NCBI GenBank assembly: GCA_012031955.1 | Contig: JAAURZ010000004.1 | Coordinates: 1 to 16,712 of the forward strand | Reading direction: 5' to 3' | Source of the DNA: Bacteroidia bacterium | GTDB lineage: Bacteria > Bacteroidota > Bacteroidia > Cytophagales > Cyclobacteriaceae | Length of the DNA stretch: 16,712 nt | Shown: in pieces, positions 8,856 to 16,712 of the stretch | How positions within the stretch are numbered: position 1 is the first letter of the stretch | Layout: each line of letters opens with the position of its first letter | Translations under genes and position numbers: made by a program | Notes under the pieces: generated by a model | The model's input: the letters and a program-made list of their open reading frames with translations, nothing else | Told to the model about the DNA's origin: nothing | Database searches by the model: none

Positions 8856-8863
8856 TAGCTTTG
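8856..8863 (+). promoter_or_regulatory. Candidate -7 promoter element of hemW
   Basis: TAGCTTTG is a perfect match to the Bacteroidota -7 element TAnnTTTG and lies 7 bases before the hemW ATG at 8871. No clear TTTG element was found about 20 bases upstream. If used, transcription would start at or just before the start codon. Confidence 0.4.
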
Positions 8864-8870
8864 CAACTCC

Positions 8871-9991
8871 ATGGCCGGTGTATACATCCACGTCCCTTTC
8901 TGCCGACAGGCATGTCACTATTGTGATTTTCATTTTTCGACGAGCGTCGACCACCGCGATGCGATGGTCGACGCCATGTGCCGGGAGTTGGAACTGCAAC
9001 ATCAATTTCTTGAAGGCGAGCAGGTGGACACGCTGTACTTCGGTGGCGGCACACCCTCGTTGCTCGATGCCACTTTGTTGATGCGCCTGATGGACCGGGT
9101 GGCGCGGTTGGGTTTGGCAAAGGATGCCGAGGTGACGCTTGAGGCCAATCCCGACGACGCCTCCAGGCGCAATCTCGAACAGTGGCTTAACGCCGGGGTA
9201 AACAGACTGAGCTTTGGAATACAATCTTTTCACGACGATATCCTCAAGTTTCTAAATCGGGTTCACTCCGGCGCCGACGCACTTCGTGGCTATGCGCTTG
9301 CAAGGGAAGCGGGGTTTCAAAACATGAGTGTCGACCTCATTTATGGAACGCCCGGCCTGTCGGACGCGATGTGGGCTGAAGACATCGCGAAGGTGATAGC
9401 GCTCAACCCGGAACACGTTTCGTCTTATTCGCTTACCATGAGGCACGTACCGTCTTTGGCAACTGGACCGCGAAAGGCAAGCTGGTGCCTGTGGACGACG
9501 ATGTGGCTGGCGCGCAACTGGAAATGCTGATGGCGCACCTGCAACGCGCCGGCTATGTGCAGTATGAGGTTTCCAATTTCGGCAAGCCCGGGTTTGAATC
9601 GCGTCACAACAGCAGTTACTGGCTGCAGAAAAAATACCTTGGCATCGGTCCAAGCGCCCATTCGTACGATGGCAAGCTTCGGCAATTCAACGTGAAGAAC
9701 AATACGCGCTACATCAAAGCCCTTGAGGCCGGCACCGTGCCCGCCGAGCGCGAAGTGCTAACGCCGGAAGATCTGGCCAATGAGTACGTACTCACGCGCC
9801 TGCGTACTACGTGGGGATGCGACTTGCAGTGGATGAAGGAAAAGATGGGGTTCGACTTGCTGGCAACAAGGGGTGCGTATATTCGTGATCTGGTAAGCAA
9901 CGGACTGGCTAGTGTTGACAACCATGTGCTCGTACTTTCATCCAAAGGCCGGCTGATGGCCGACAAGATTGCTGCCGATATGTTTTTTTGA
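8871..9991 (+). CDS. hemW: Radical SAM heme chaperone HemW (coproporphyrinogen oxidase-like), frame broken
   Basis: HemW is a radical SAM protein that binds heme and is thought to insert it into respiratory enzymes; it was formerly annotated as an oxygen-independent coproporphyrinogen oxidase-like protein. The [4Fe-4S] motif CxxxCxxC is at Cys11, Cys15 and Cys18 (CRQACHYC), preceded by YIHVPFC. FGGGTPS (about 63-69), LEANPDD, RLSFGIQSF and SVDLIYGTPG follow in order. The frame is lost at about 9437-9440 after SSYSLT. Adding one base there restores EARTVFGNWTAKGKLVPVDD and leads into FESRHNSSYW, YLGIGPSAHSY and the HemW C-terminal domain. The corrected length is 373 residues, normal for the family. 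It is the first gene of a plus-strand run and ends 11 bases before the cyclase-family gene. Confidence 0.95.
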
Positions 9992-10002
9992 CTATATGTG
10001 CT

Positions 10003-10759
10003 ATGACTATTTCTCTACAACACGGGTCGCGTCGTTACGAGGCTGACCTTGCCGCGCCGCTCGACATTTCCATTCCGCTCAGGCATGGCGCGGTCAATCC
10101 CATTTGTTATTGGGCCGACCCACCGGTGTTTGAGGTGATCCGGTCGGGCGATTTTGTGGGCAGCGTGAAAGAGGGTGGCAGTGTTAATCATCACAAAATA
10201 CACATCACGCCACATGGCAACGGCACGCACACGGAATGCCTCGGGCACCTCACCGCCGACGACACAAGTATCAACAGCAGCATCCGACGGTTTCACTTCA
10301 TGGCGGAGCTGGTCACCGTGGCTCCCGAACTGGTGCAAGACGATGCCGTGATAACTGCGGAAGCACTACGTGCCTCCCTGCGTTACAAAGGTGTCGAGGC
10401 CGTTGTGATACGCACGCTTCCAAACACGGTGGCGAAGCTTACACGAAACTACTCCGGAGCCAACCCGCCTTACCTTGACAGCGCGGCGGCGCAGTTGCTT
10501 GCGGCCCGCCAGGTGAGCCACTTGCTCATCGACTTACCGAGTGTGGATAAAGAGGACGACGGCGGGCGTCTCGCGGCGCACAAAGCATTCTGGCAACTGC
10601 AGGGCGCACGACGAACGCACGCTACGATTACTGAACTTATTTACGTGCCGGGAGAAATTGGCGAACGGGTTGTACCTGCTCAACTTGCAGGTGGCGAGCC
10701 TTGAACTGGATGTGAGCCCAAGCAAACCGATATTATACAACCTAACGGAAGTTTTGTAA
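10003..10759 (+). CDS. Cyclase-family (kynurenine formamidase-like) metalloprotein, frame broken near 3' end
   Basis: The protein belongs to the cyclase/arylformamidase-like family (PF04199), metal-dependent hydrolases and lyases of varied substrate. The start at ATG 10003 is preferred over the TTG at 9988, which overlaps hemW. The signature is HGNGTHTECLGH (about residues 73-84), close to but different from the usual HxGTHxDxPxH: Asp is replaced by Glu and the first His is displaced by one. Other family-like parts are PLDISIPLRHG near the start, VVIRTLPN, PPYLDSAAAQLLA and HLLIDLPSVDKEDDGGRLAAH, with the last His as in the family. Reading frame is lost after VPGEI; dropping one of the two G at 10660-10661 restores ANGLYLLNLQVASLELDVSP and a stop at 10757-10759, for 251 residues. 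Substrate unknown. Confidence 0.88.
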
Positions 10760-10778
10760 CTTCCGGCTTCATTGCACC

Positions 10779-11147
10779 ATGGAATCAGAAGAAGAAAAGA
10801 AGGTTTACCTACTGCTTAAATCCGTTATCTTTCACTACCACGGCCTCGACGAGGAAGAAAAAAAAGATCTCGACAAGACGGCCACCGAGTTAAACGCCCG
10901 CGACGCGTACAAATGGTCGCTCGAATTTATCGCCGAAGACTACATCACCGCTTTCGATCGTGCGCGCAGCTATCTCAATGAAATCATCGGCGACTACCCG
11001 CGCGAGAAACGGATCGCGCTCATCAACATGGTGTGGCAGGCAAACAACCTGAAGGGCTATGTGACAGAAATGGAAGCTACGGCGATGCTGAAACTCGCCA
11101 AAGACTGGAATGTTCAAAAAGAGCTGATCGATCTGGTGCTGAAGTAA
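10779..11147 (+). CDS. Small acidic helical protein, possibly TerB-like
   Basis: This 122-residue protein is probably cytoplasmic, with no signal peptide or membrane helix. It is rich in acidic and basic residues and predicted mostly helical. The C-terminal section (INMVWQANNLKGYVTEMEAT, then MLKLAKDWNV) has the spacing of the TerB/tellurite-resistance-like helical fold, where a short turn before an acidic helix is common, but I cannot confirm membership and the typical metal-binding acidic residues are not clearly present. The frame is intact. It follows the cyclase gene by 19 bases, so it is likely co-transcribed with hemW and the cyclase. The stop is 6 bases from the stop of the convergent LytTR regulator. 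Function unknown. Confidence 0.8.
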   Translation: MESEEEKKVYLLLKSVIFHYHGLDEEEKKDLDKTATELNARDAYKWSLEFIAEDYITAFDRARSYLNEIIGDYPREKRIALINMVWQANNLKGYVTEMEATAMLKLAKDWNVQKELIDLVLK

Positions 11148-11153
11148 GACGCT

Positions 11154-11872
11154 TTACAGACTCATCATATCCTTAAATTTCGCCGCCTGCCTGCGGCTTA
11201 CCTCCACCTTATCGCCGCCCTTCAAGCGCACCATAAGGCCTCCGTTAAACCACGGTTCTATACCTTCCACCCAACTCAGATTAATAATGTGTTTGCGGCT
11301 TGCGCGAAAAAACGCACGCTCGTCAAGTTTCTCATCCAGCGCGTTGAGCGATTTGTGGATCATGGGGCGATTGGTATCGAAATATACTTTGATGTAGTTG
11401 CCGTCGGATTCGAACATGCGCACGTTCGACAGGCTTACGAACCAGCAGCGGTCGCCATCTTTCACAAACACCTGGTCGTTGAGGCCAAGCTTTTTTCACC
11501 TCCCCGCGCGGCTGCCTTCGCGCGCTCCTTGTTGGCGATCTTCGACACTGTTTCCGCAAGGCGTTCGGCTTGTATCGGCTTCAGCAGGTAGTCGAGGGCG
11601 TTCACTTCAAAAGCCTTGATGGCGAACTCGTCGTAGGCTGTTGTGAATACGACCAACGGCACGGAGTCGAGCATTTCGAGCAGTTGAAAACCCGTTTTGC
11701 CCGGCATCTGTATGTCCAGAAACAACAGGTCGGGGTTCAGCTCATTCACCATCTGGTACGCCTCGTCGGCGTTCATGGCCTCGCCTACAATTTCTATGCT
11801 TGGATGCTCCTCCAGTAACTTGATCAACTCCTTGCGTGCCAGACGTTCATCGTCAACGATTAATGCTCTCAT
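11154..11872 (-). CDS. LytTR-family response regulator, frame broken between domains
   Basis: A transcription factor with a CheY-like receiver and a LytTR DNA-binding domain, partner of the sensor kinase just upstream. The receiver shows the acidic pair Asp7-Asp8, the phosphorylation site Asp53 (LLFLDIQMPG), TTAYDEFAIKAF and YLLKPI. The LytTR part shows VRMFESDGNYIKVYFD, FFRASRKHIINLSWVEGI and the closing VSRRQAAKFKDM. The two parts are in different frames; adding one base to the six T at 11491-11496 (plus strand) restores EKKLGLNDQVFVKDGDRC and gives a 239-residue protein, usual for the family. The start overlaps the kinase end by 20 bases, so translation is probably coupled. Target genes are not apparent in the window. 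Confidence 0.93.
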
Positions 11873-12908
11873 AAGACTCGATTTGCGGAATAATTATTTC
11901 AGTTAAAACAAAATTATGATTTTCATTGGTCATGCGGAAAGTGGCGTCGTCGCCGTAGATGATGCGAAGGCGTTGAATGGTATTCTTGATACCCAGTCCT
12001 TTCTTACTTCGCTTCATGCCATTGATCAGTTGGCCGCTGTTCCGTACTTGTATTTTGAGATGATCTTTTGCAACGATCGTTTTTAGTTGAATAGTTCCTC
12101 CCTCTTTCAGTTTCGAGATGCCATGCTTGATGCCGTTCTCCACCAGCGTTTGAATCATGAGCGGCGGCACCAGGCAATTATACGACACGGGGTCTATCTG
12201 GAAGTCGGTGCGCAGGCGCTCTTCGAACCGGATGCTTTCAAGGCCGAGGTAATCTTTTACCATCCGCAGTTCGTCATCAAATTTTGTGAGCCCCTTTTTG
12301 TCGGGTGTCAGCGAGTTCCTAAGTATGTTCGACAGTTGGTTGATGGCTTCTTTCGATTTCGACGGGTTCTCATCTACGAGGGCGCGTATGCTGTTGAGTG
12401 CGTTGAAAATGAAATGGGGGTTGAGTTGCGACCGCAGGTTGGCAAGTTCTATTTCAATCATCGACGCTTCGTACTTCAGTGACTTGTTGTAGCGTTCAAA
12501 ATAGTGATAGGTAAAATAGAAGACGGCCCACAGGAAAAATATGAAAGCGTAGTACGCGGTGAAAACGGCGATGCGCTCCGGACTGAAAACAATGCTGGCG
12601 TCGTAAAGGCCGAGGCCGAGTGACACTGGCATACGAAGTGTGTACACTACGAGGCCCATCACGAGCACGCTTGCGACGATTCGCGGCATAAGCCGGGCCA
12701 TGTTCAGGTGCAGCCAGGCCCGCCGGGCGAGCAGGTGCCGGAAGAGGTGGGTAACGATGAGGCAGAACAAGGCCTCGAAGACAAGAAAAATAACGTTGCG
12801 CGGGTTGACCGTTTCCAGGGCCACGGCGCCAAAGCCGATCTGGATAGCCGCATACAGTAACCACCCCCCTATTTGCAAAGTCCAATATATGCGGCGCTTA
12901 TTCACCAT
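11853..12908 (-). CDS. LytS-type sensor histidine kinase
   Basis: A membrane sensor kinase of the LytS/YehU class (His_kinase family, PF06580), 351 residues. It has about four membrane helices within residues 10-135, with little extracellular sequence, followed by a coiled linker (YNKSLKYEASMIEIELANL). The kinase core carries the phospho-acceptor His165 in QLNPHFIFNALNSI, the N box with Asn258 in LVENGIKHG, a degenerate G1 box VRNSG and the G2 box GLGIKNTIQRL. The signal sensed is unknown. The frame is intact. It overlaps the LytTR regulator gene by 20 bases at its 3' end, forming a classic two-component operon. The 73 bases upstream contain no strong promoter match. Confidence 0.93.
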   Translation of the reverse strand: MVNKRRIYWTLQIGGWLLYAAIQIGFGAVALETVNPRNVIFLVFEALFCLIVTHLFRHLLARRAWLHLNMARLMPRIVASVLVMGLVVYTLRMPVSLGLGLYDASIVFSPERIAVFTAYYAFIFFLWAVFYFTYHYFERYNKSLKYEASMIEIELANLRSQLNPHFIFNALNSIRALVDENPSKSKEAINQLSNILRNSLTPDKKGLTKFDDELRMVKDYLGLESIRFEERLRTDFQIDPVSYNCLVPPLMIQTLVENGIKHGISKLKEGGTIQLKTIVAKDHLKIQVRNSGQLINGMKRSKKGLGIKNTIQRLRIIYGDDATFRMTNENHNFVLTEIIIPQIESYESINR

Positions 12909-12981
12909 TATTCTGGTTCAGGCGCAATATTACAGGTTTCGCCTGCCTCCTTCTTCTCCATTTGTGTAAATGTAGGAAGGA

Positions 12982-13227
12982 TCAGAATCGAAATTGAAGT
13001 ACGTAAAGCAAAAGGATGCCGGATGCGAGTATGAATGTCCACGAGGCAATAACCAGGGCCTTCCTGATATGTGCCAGCCGGGGCTCACGCGAAAGGGCGT
13101 TAACGACGAACGCCGTCCCCACTACGGCATAAAGACTGAATTCGAGCCAGTCTTTTTCGAAGAGTTCATAGATCGCCACCATCAGAAAGATGCCGGCAAA
13201 CAGGTATTGTCGAACTTGTGAATTCAT
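12982..13227 (-). CDS. Small membrane protein of unknown function
   Basis: An 81-residue protein with about three hydrophobic segments: YLFAGIFLMVAIYELF, FSLYAVVGTAFVVNAL and ALVIASWTFILASGILLLYVL, separated by short charged loops. I do not recognise the family. It is likely real because the opposite-strand alternative has no membrane-protein logic, the frame is open through the gap, and it lies 43 bases after the uvrA stop in the same direction. It could be co-transcribed with uvrA or have its own promoter; nothing in the sequence decides this. Confidence 0.7.
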   Translation of the reverse strand: MNSQVRQYLFAGIFLMVAIYELFEKDWLEFSLYAVVGTAFVVNALSREPRLAHIRKALVIASWTFILASGILLLYVLQFRF

Positions 13228-13270
13228 ATGTGCGCAAGCTAGTTTTTTTTCGCACGCAGCATACTGCCGG

Positions 13271-16124
13271 TTATGTCAACTCGGGTTTCAGGAACTTGCC
13301 GGTATAGCTTGCCGGGTTTTTGGCGACTGCCTCCGGGGTACCTTTGGCTATGATCCTTCCGCCCTTGGCTCCACCTTCCGGCCCCAGGTCCACAATATAG
13401 TCTGCGGCCTTTATGATGTCCATGTTATGTTCGATCACCAGCACCGTGTTGCCTTTGTCCACAAGCTTCTGCAGCACAGCCAGCAGGTGGGCTATGTCCT
13501 GAAAGTGTAGCCCTGTGGTTGGCTCATCGAGGATATAAAATGTTTTGCCGGTGTCGCGCTTCGACAGTTCGGTCGCAAGCTTCACGCGCTGCGCTTCGCC
13601 GCCCGACAGGGTGGTGGCATGCTGACCCAGGGAAATGTAGCCCAGGCCCACTTCGTTAAGGGTCTGTATTTTGCGCAATATCTTGGGCTGGTTTTCAAAA
13701 AAGCCCACCGCTTCCTCTACGGTCATGTCCAGCACGTCGGCGATCGACTTACCTTTGAACCTTACTTCCAGGGTTTCGCGGTTGTATCGCTTACCCTTGC
13801 ACGTTTCGCACGGTATGTATACGTCGGGGAGAAATTCCATTTCAATCAGTCGCAACCCGGCTCCTTCGCAGGTTTCACACCTGCCGCCTTTTACGTTGAA
13901 TGAGAAGCGGCCCGTTTTATAACCTCTGATCTTCGCTTCAGGCAACTGTGCAAACAGGTCGCGTATGTCGGTGAACACACCCGTGTAAGTGGCCGGATTC
14001 GATCGCGGGGTTCTGCCGATTGGTGATTGATCCACTTCAATTACTTTGTCGAGATGCTGCAGCCCGTCGACGGCCTCATAAGGCATTGGTTCGGCGCGCG
14101 ACCGGAAGAACGCTTTATTAAGGATCGGAAAAAGGGTCTCATGTATCAGTGTCGACTTGCCGCTGCCCGACACACCGGTAATGCAGGTGAGCGTTCCCAA
14201 CGGAATGTTGAGGTCTACTTTCTTTCAGGTTGTTTGCCCGATGCCTTTGTGAGCACCAGGCTTTCGCCTTTGCCTTTGCGGCGGTCTTTGCTGAAGGGTA
14301 TGGTGGCCACTCCATTGAGGTACCTCGCGGTAAGGCTTTTGTTTCTTACAAAATCGGCGGGTGCGCCCTCTGCTACAACCTGCCCTCCATGCCGCCCCGC
14401 GCCTGGACCAATATCAATGATGTAGTCCGATTCCAGCATCATCTCCTTGTCGTGCTCTACGACGATTACCGAGTTGCCCAAGTCGCGAAGGTCTTTCAGC
14501 GCTTTTATCAGCTTCACATTGTCGCGCGCGTGCAGGCCGATGCTCGGCTCGTCGAGTATGTACAGCACGCCTACCAGTTGTGTACCTATCTGTGTCGCGA
14601 GTCGGATGCGCTGCGCCTCGCCGCCGCTGAGCGTTCGCAATGGCCTGTTGAGATGGAGGTAATCAAGACCGACATCGAGCAGAAATCCGATTCGTTTCCT
14701 TATCTCCTTCAGCACCTCCGTGGCAATCACGCGTTGCTTGTCGTTCAGGCGATCTTCAAGTCCCTCGAACCACTTGCCTAGCGTTTCTATATCGAACATC
14801 GCCAACTCGGCAATGTTCTTTCCGTCGATCCGAAAATGCAACGACTCTTTCTTGAGCCGCAACCCGCTGCACTCCGGGCAGGTGCGAATGATGATGAAGT
14901 CTTCGACCCAACGTTTCATAGCGTCGGTGCCTTCGTCCCGTTGCTTCTCAAGAAAGTTTACAATTCCTTCAAAGCGAGTGTTCCACTCCGTGCCCGGGTA
15001 CTTGACCGACGGCACAGCCACGGGCATTTCGTCGCCATAGAGCAGCACGCGCAGCACCTCATCGGGAATGTTTTTGATCGGTGTGGTAAGTGTGAGTTTG
15101 TAGCGCTTGAGTATCGCTTCCACCTTTTTGAAAATCCAGATGTCTCTGTACTCACCCAGCGCAGAATTCCGCCGCGGCTTATACTCAGCGACCTGTCGGG
15201 TATAACCGACTCCTCCGTAATTTCCTCAACCTGTCCCAGTCCGTTACACACGGGGCACGCGCCATAGGGTGAGTTGAAAGAAAAGGTGTTTGGCGCGGGC
15301 TCGTCGTACGACAGCCCAGTTTTGGGATCCATCAGGAATTTAGAAAAGTGGTGGACCTTCCCGTTTTCTTCCATCACCATTATCACGCCTTTTCCTTCTT
15401 TCAACGACTTGCCTATTGACTGACCAATCCGGTGTCGGTCTTTCGCGTCGGCCACGATACGGTCTATCACAACCTCAATGTCGTGGATCTTGTAGCGGTC
15501 CACCTGCATCTTGGCGGTAATGTCGAGCAGCTCGCCGTCGACCCTCACTTTGGTGTAGCCGGATTTTCGAATCTGCTGGAACAGCTCCCTGTAGTGTCCT
15601 TTTCTACCCTTCACCACGGGCGCGAGTACAATCAGTTTTTTGTTTTTGAAATTCTGGAGAATGGTGTCGAGGATCTGTTCCTCCGACTGCCTCACCATTT
15701 TGTCGCCGGTGAGGTACGAATATGCCTCGGCTGTTCGCGCATAGAGCAGTCGCATGAAATCGTATATTTCCGTTACGGTGCCCACAGTAGACCGTGGGTT
15801 GCGCGAGGTGGTTTTCTGTTCGATAGAGATAACCGGGCTGAGGCCGTTGATCTTGTCGACATCGGGTCTCTCCAGGTTACCAATAAAGCTGCGGGCGTAG
15901 GCTGAAAAACTCTCCATGTAACGGCGTTGCCCTTCGGCGTAGATAGTATCAAAGGCGAGGGACGACTTGCCGCTTCCGCTGATGCCGGTAATGACTATCA
16001 GCTTGTTTCGCGGAAAGCTCAGGCTAATGTTTTTCAGATTATGTTCGCGTGCGCCAACGATCTCAATGCTTTCAAATCCAGTCAGGTCTGTCGGGGCCTT
16101 TCGTTCTGCCGTTGCTTTCCTCAT
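13271..16124 (-). CDS. uvrA: Excinuclease ABC subunit A, frame broken at two places
   Basis: UvrA is the dimeric ATPase that recognises DNA damage and loads UvrB in nucleotide excision repair. The gene lies in three consecutive frames. The first part has the Walker A motif GISGSGKS (47-54), [17 protein letters not shown] and the zinc-module start CPVCNGLG. The second has CPECSGLRL, the ABC signature [16 protein letters not shown] and Walker [13 protein letters not shown]. The third has the second Walker A GVSGSGKS, a zinc finger CETC plus CETC, the signature [16 protein letters not shown] and [14 protein letters not shown]. One base is missing at about 15161-15168 (restoring [16 protein letters not shown]). 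Two extra A (in the T runs at 14219-14221 and 14233-14235) must be dropped to give [16 protein letters not shown]. The corrected length is 950 residues, normal for UvrA. Start at ATG 16124. Confidence 0.95.
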
Positions 16125-16150
16125 CGTGCTTGTTAGGGTCTCAGGGAATA

Positions 16151-16182
16151 CAAAAATGTACTAAGGAATGGTTCGGGACAAA
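16151..16182 (-). promoter_or_regulatory. Candidate Bacteroidota promoter for uvrA
   Basis: On the minus strand TTTG (16182-16179), 20 bases and CATTTTTG (16158-16151) fit the -33/-7 pattern with 7 of 8 matches at -7, placing a transcription start about 20 bases before the uvrA ATG. A short inverted repeat TACA-TTTT-TGTA overlaps the -7 element and could be an operator, or chance. Confidence 0.45.
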
Positions 16183-16288
16183 TGAAATTATCGGGCACGT
16201 CACGGTTTGTCAGGATGGATGTGCCAGGCCGCCGCCCGGCATTCCATCCCCGGCAGGCAAGTCAACTTAGGTGGGTGCCGCCGGCGCA

Positions 16289-16321
16289 TTTTGCGGCTGG
16301 CCGGCGATTTCGCTAAATTTA
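16289..16321 (+). promoter_or_regulatory. Candidate Bacteroidota promoter for the gene at 16337
   Basis: TTTTG (16289-16293), 20 bases and TAAATTTA (16314-16321) fit the -33/-7 pattern, with 7 of 8 matches at -7. The start codon is 15 bases further on, so the leader would be only about 10 bases long. Confidence 0.45.
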
Positions 16322-16336
16322 TTTATATAATAATCT

Positions 16337-16712
16337 ATGAGCCCACTTGGCACGAAGCAAGCGTGTTGGTTTCCCCCATGGCCGGTGTTTGTCGCTTTCC
16401 TCTCGCTCACCGCATTCACCGGGTTCTGCCAGGATAGAAAGTATGATAGCCTATACGAGAAGCTCGACGAATCCACCGGCAGGAAGCGGTTCGATATTTT
16501 CCTGCAACTCCTGCCCATTTGTCCTTATCGATTCACTTACCTCGTTTTATGAGCAGGCCAAGGCGACGGCAAGTTCGCTAGATGACGCCGCCCTTGAGAT
16601 TACAGCGCTCATTGAATGGGGAAACCGTGTGAAAAAAGTGGAACCGCCGGAGGGTAAGCGCATTTTAAAATACGCGCTCGACCGATCGCAACGCCTTGAT
16701 GCTGCACAATAC
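16337..16712 (+). CDS. Exported TPR-like protein, 5' part only, frame broken
   Basis: The N-terminus has a signal-peptide-like segment (PPWPVFVAFLSLTAFTGFCQ) followed by DRKYDSLYEKLDESTGRKRF. The frame stops at 16552, but from about 16524 another frame continues the same helical pattern to the window edge: LIDSLTSFYEQAKATASSLD, then AALEITALIEWGNRVKK and ILKYALDRSQRLDAAQY. Dropping one base at about 16515-16524 joins them. The pattern of paired helices resembles tetratricopeptide repeats as found in the sensor part of many Bacteroidota signalling proteins (kinases or regulators), but no signalling domain is within the window, so the class is inferred. It is divergent from uvrA, 212 bases apart. 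Confidence 0.65.

Noticed and set aside
8289..8858. Plus-strand open frame of 189 codons opposite the DUF4271 gene
   Set aside because: Composition is unlike a folded protein (many Gln, His, Arg), and it is antisense to a clear signal-peptide and membrane protein.
11462..11872. Stand-alone receiver protein plus separate LytTR DNA-binding protein
   Set aside because: The second part has no own start region; the join sits in a run of six T and gives the usual two-domain length.
13228..13270. GCAG-TATG-CTGC hairpin after uvrA as a terminator
   Set aside because: On the uvrA strand it is followed by A residues, not T, and the stem has four pairs only.
14205..15180. UvrA as three separate genes or a split ABC protein
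   Set aside because: The pieces are in order, cover each UvrA domain once, and join exactly with single-base changes to the standard length of about 950 residues.

Overview
The window is a piece of a Bacteroidota genome, most like the Cytophagales (class inferred, not tested). The evidence is a gldK-gldL-gldM-gldN cluster preceded by a porP/sprF gene, which is the core of the type 9 secretion system (T9SS) and gliding machinery and is confined to this phylum. Bacteroidota-style promoter elements (TTTG, about 20 bases, TAnnTTTG) and a DUF4271-hemD gene pair agree with this. No rRNA, tRNA, CRISPR array, insertion sequence or prophage gene was seen, and no stretch over 300 bases lacks a gene.

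Layout. Positions 1-1078 (+) hold the 3' part of uvrC. It converges on a long minus-strand block read from right to left: a DUF4271 membrane protein (8813-7687), hemD (7664-6887), porP/sprF (6770-5810), gldK (5687-4605), gldL (4529-3711), gldM (3664-2081) and gldN (2071-1125), ending at a hairpin terminator next to the uvrC stop. Divergent from DUF4271 is a plus-strand run: hemW (8871-9991), a metal-dependent cyclase/hydrolase family gene (10003-10759) and a small acidic helical protein, possibly TerB-like (10779-11147). This converges, with 6 bases between, on a minus-strand LytS/LytTR two-component pair (kinase 12908-11853, regulator 11872-11154). Next come a small membrane protein (13227-12982) and uvrA (16124-13271), also minus strand. 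Divergent from uvrA is the start of a TPR-like exported protein (16337 to the right edge).

How the genes work together. GldL and GldM form the proton-driven inner-membrane motor, GldK and GldN form the periplasmic/outer-membrane ring, and PorP/SprF is an outer-membrane partner. UvrA and UvrC belong to nucleotide excision repair. HemD acts in tetrapyrrole synthesis and HemW in heme trafficking; DUF4271 is the usual neighbour of hemD in this phylum, with unknown role.

The most unusual property is about a dozen single-base reading-frame breaks in ten of sixteen genes, including essential ones. In nearly every case the frame and the family's expected C-terminus or motif are restored by adding or removing one base, often in a homopolymer. 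I read these as sequencing or assembly errors, and I give each affected gene as one CDS with corrected boundaries. I do not see a convincing novel biological system; the better leads are the atypical cyclase metal motif, the DUF4271/heme neighbourhood and a possibly leaderless hemW message.
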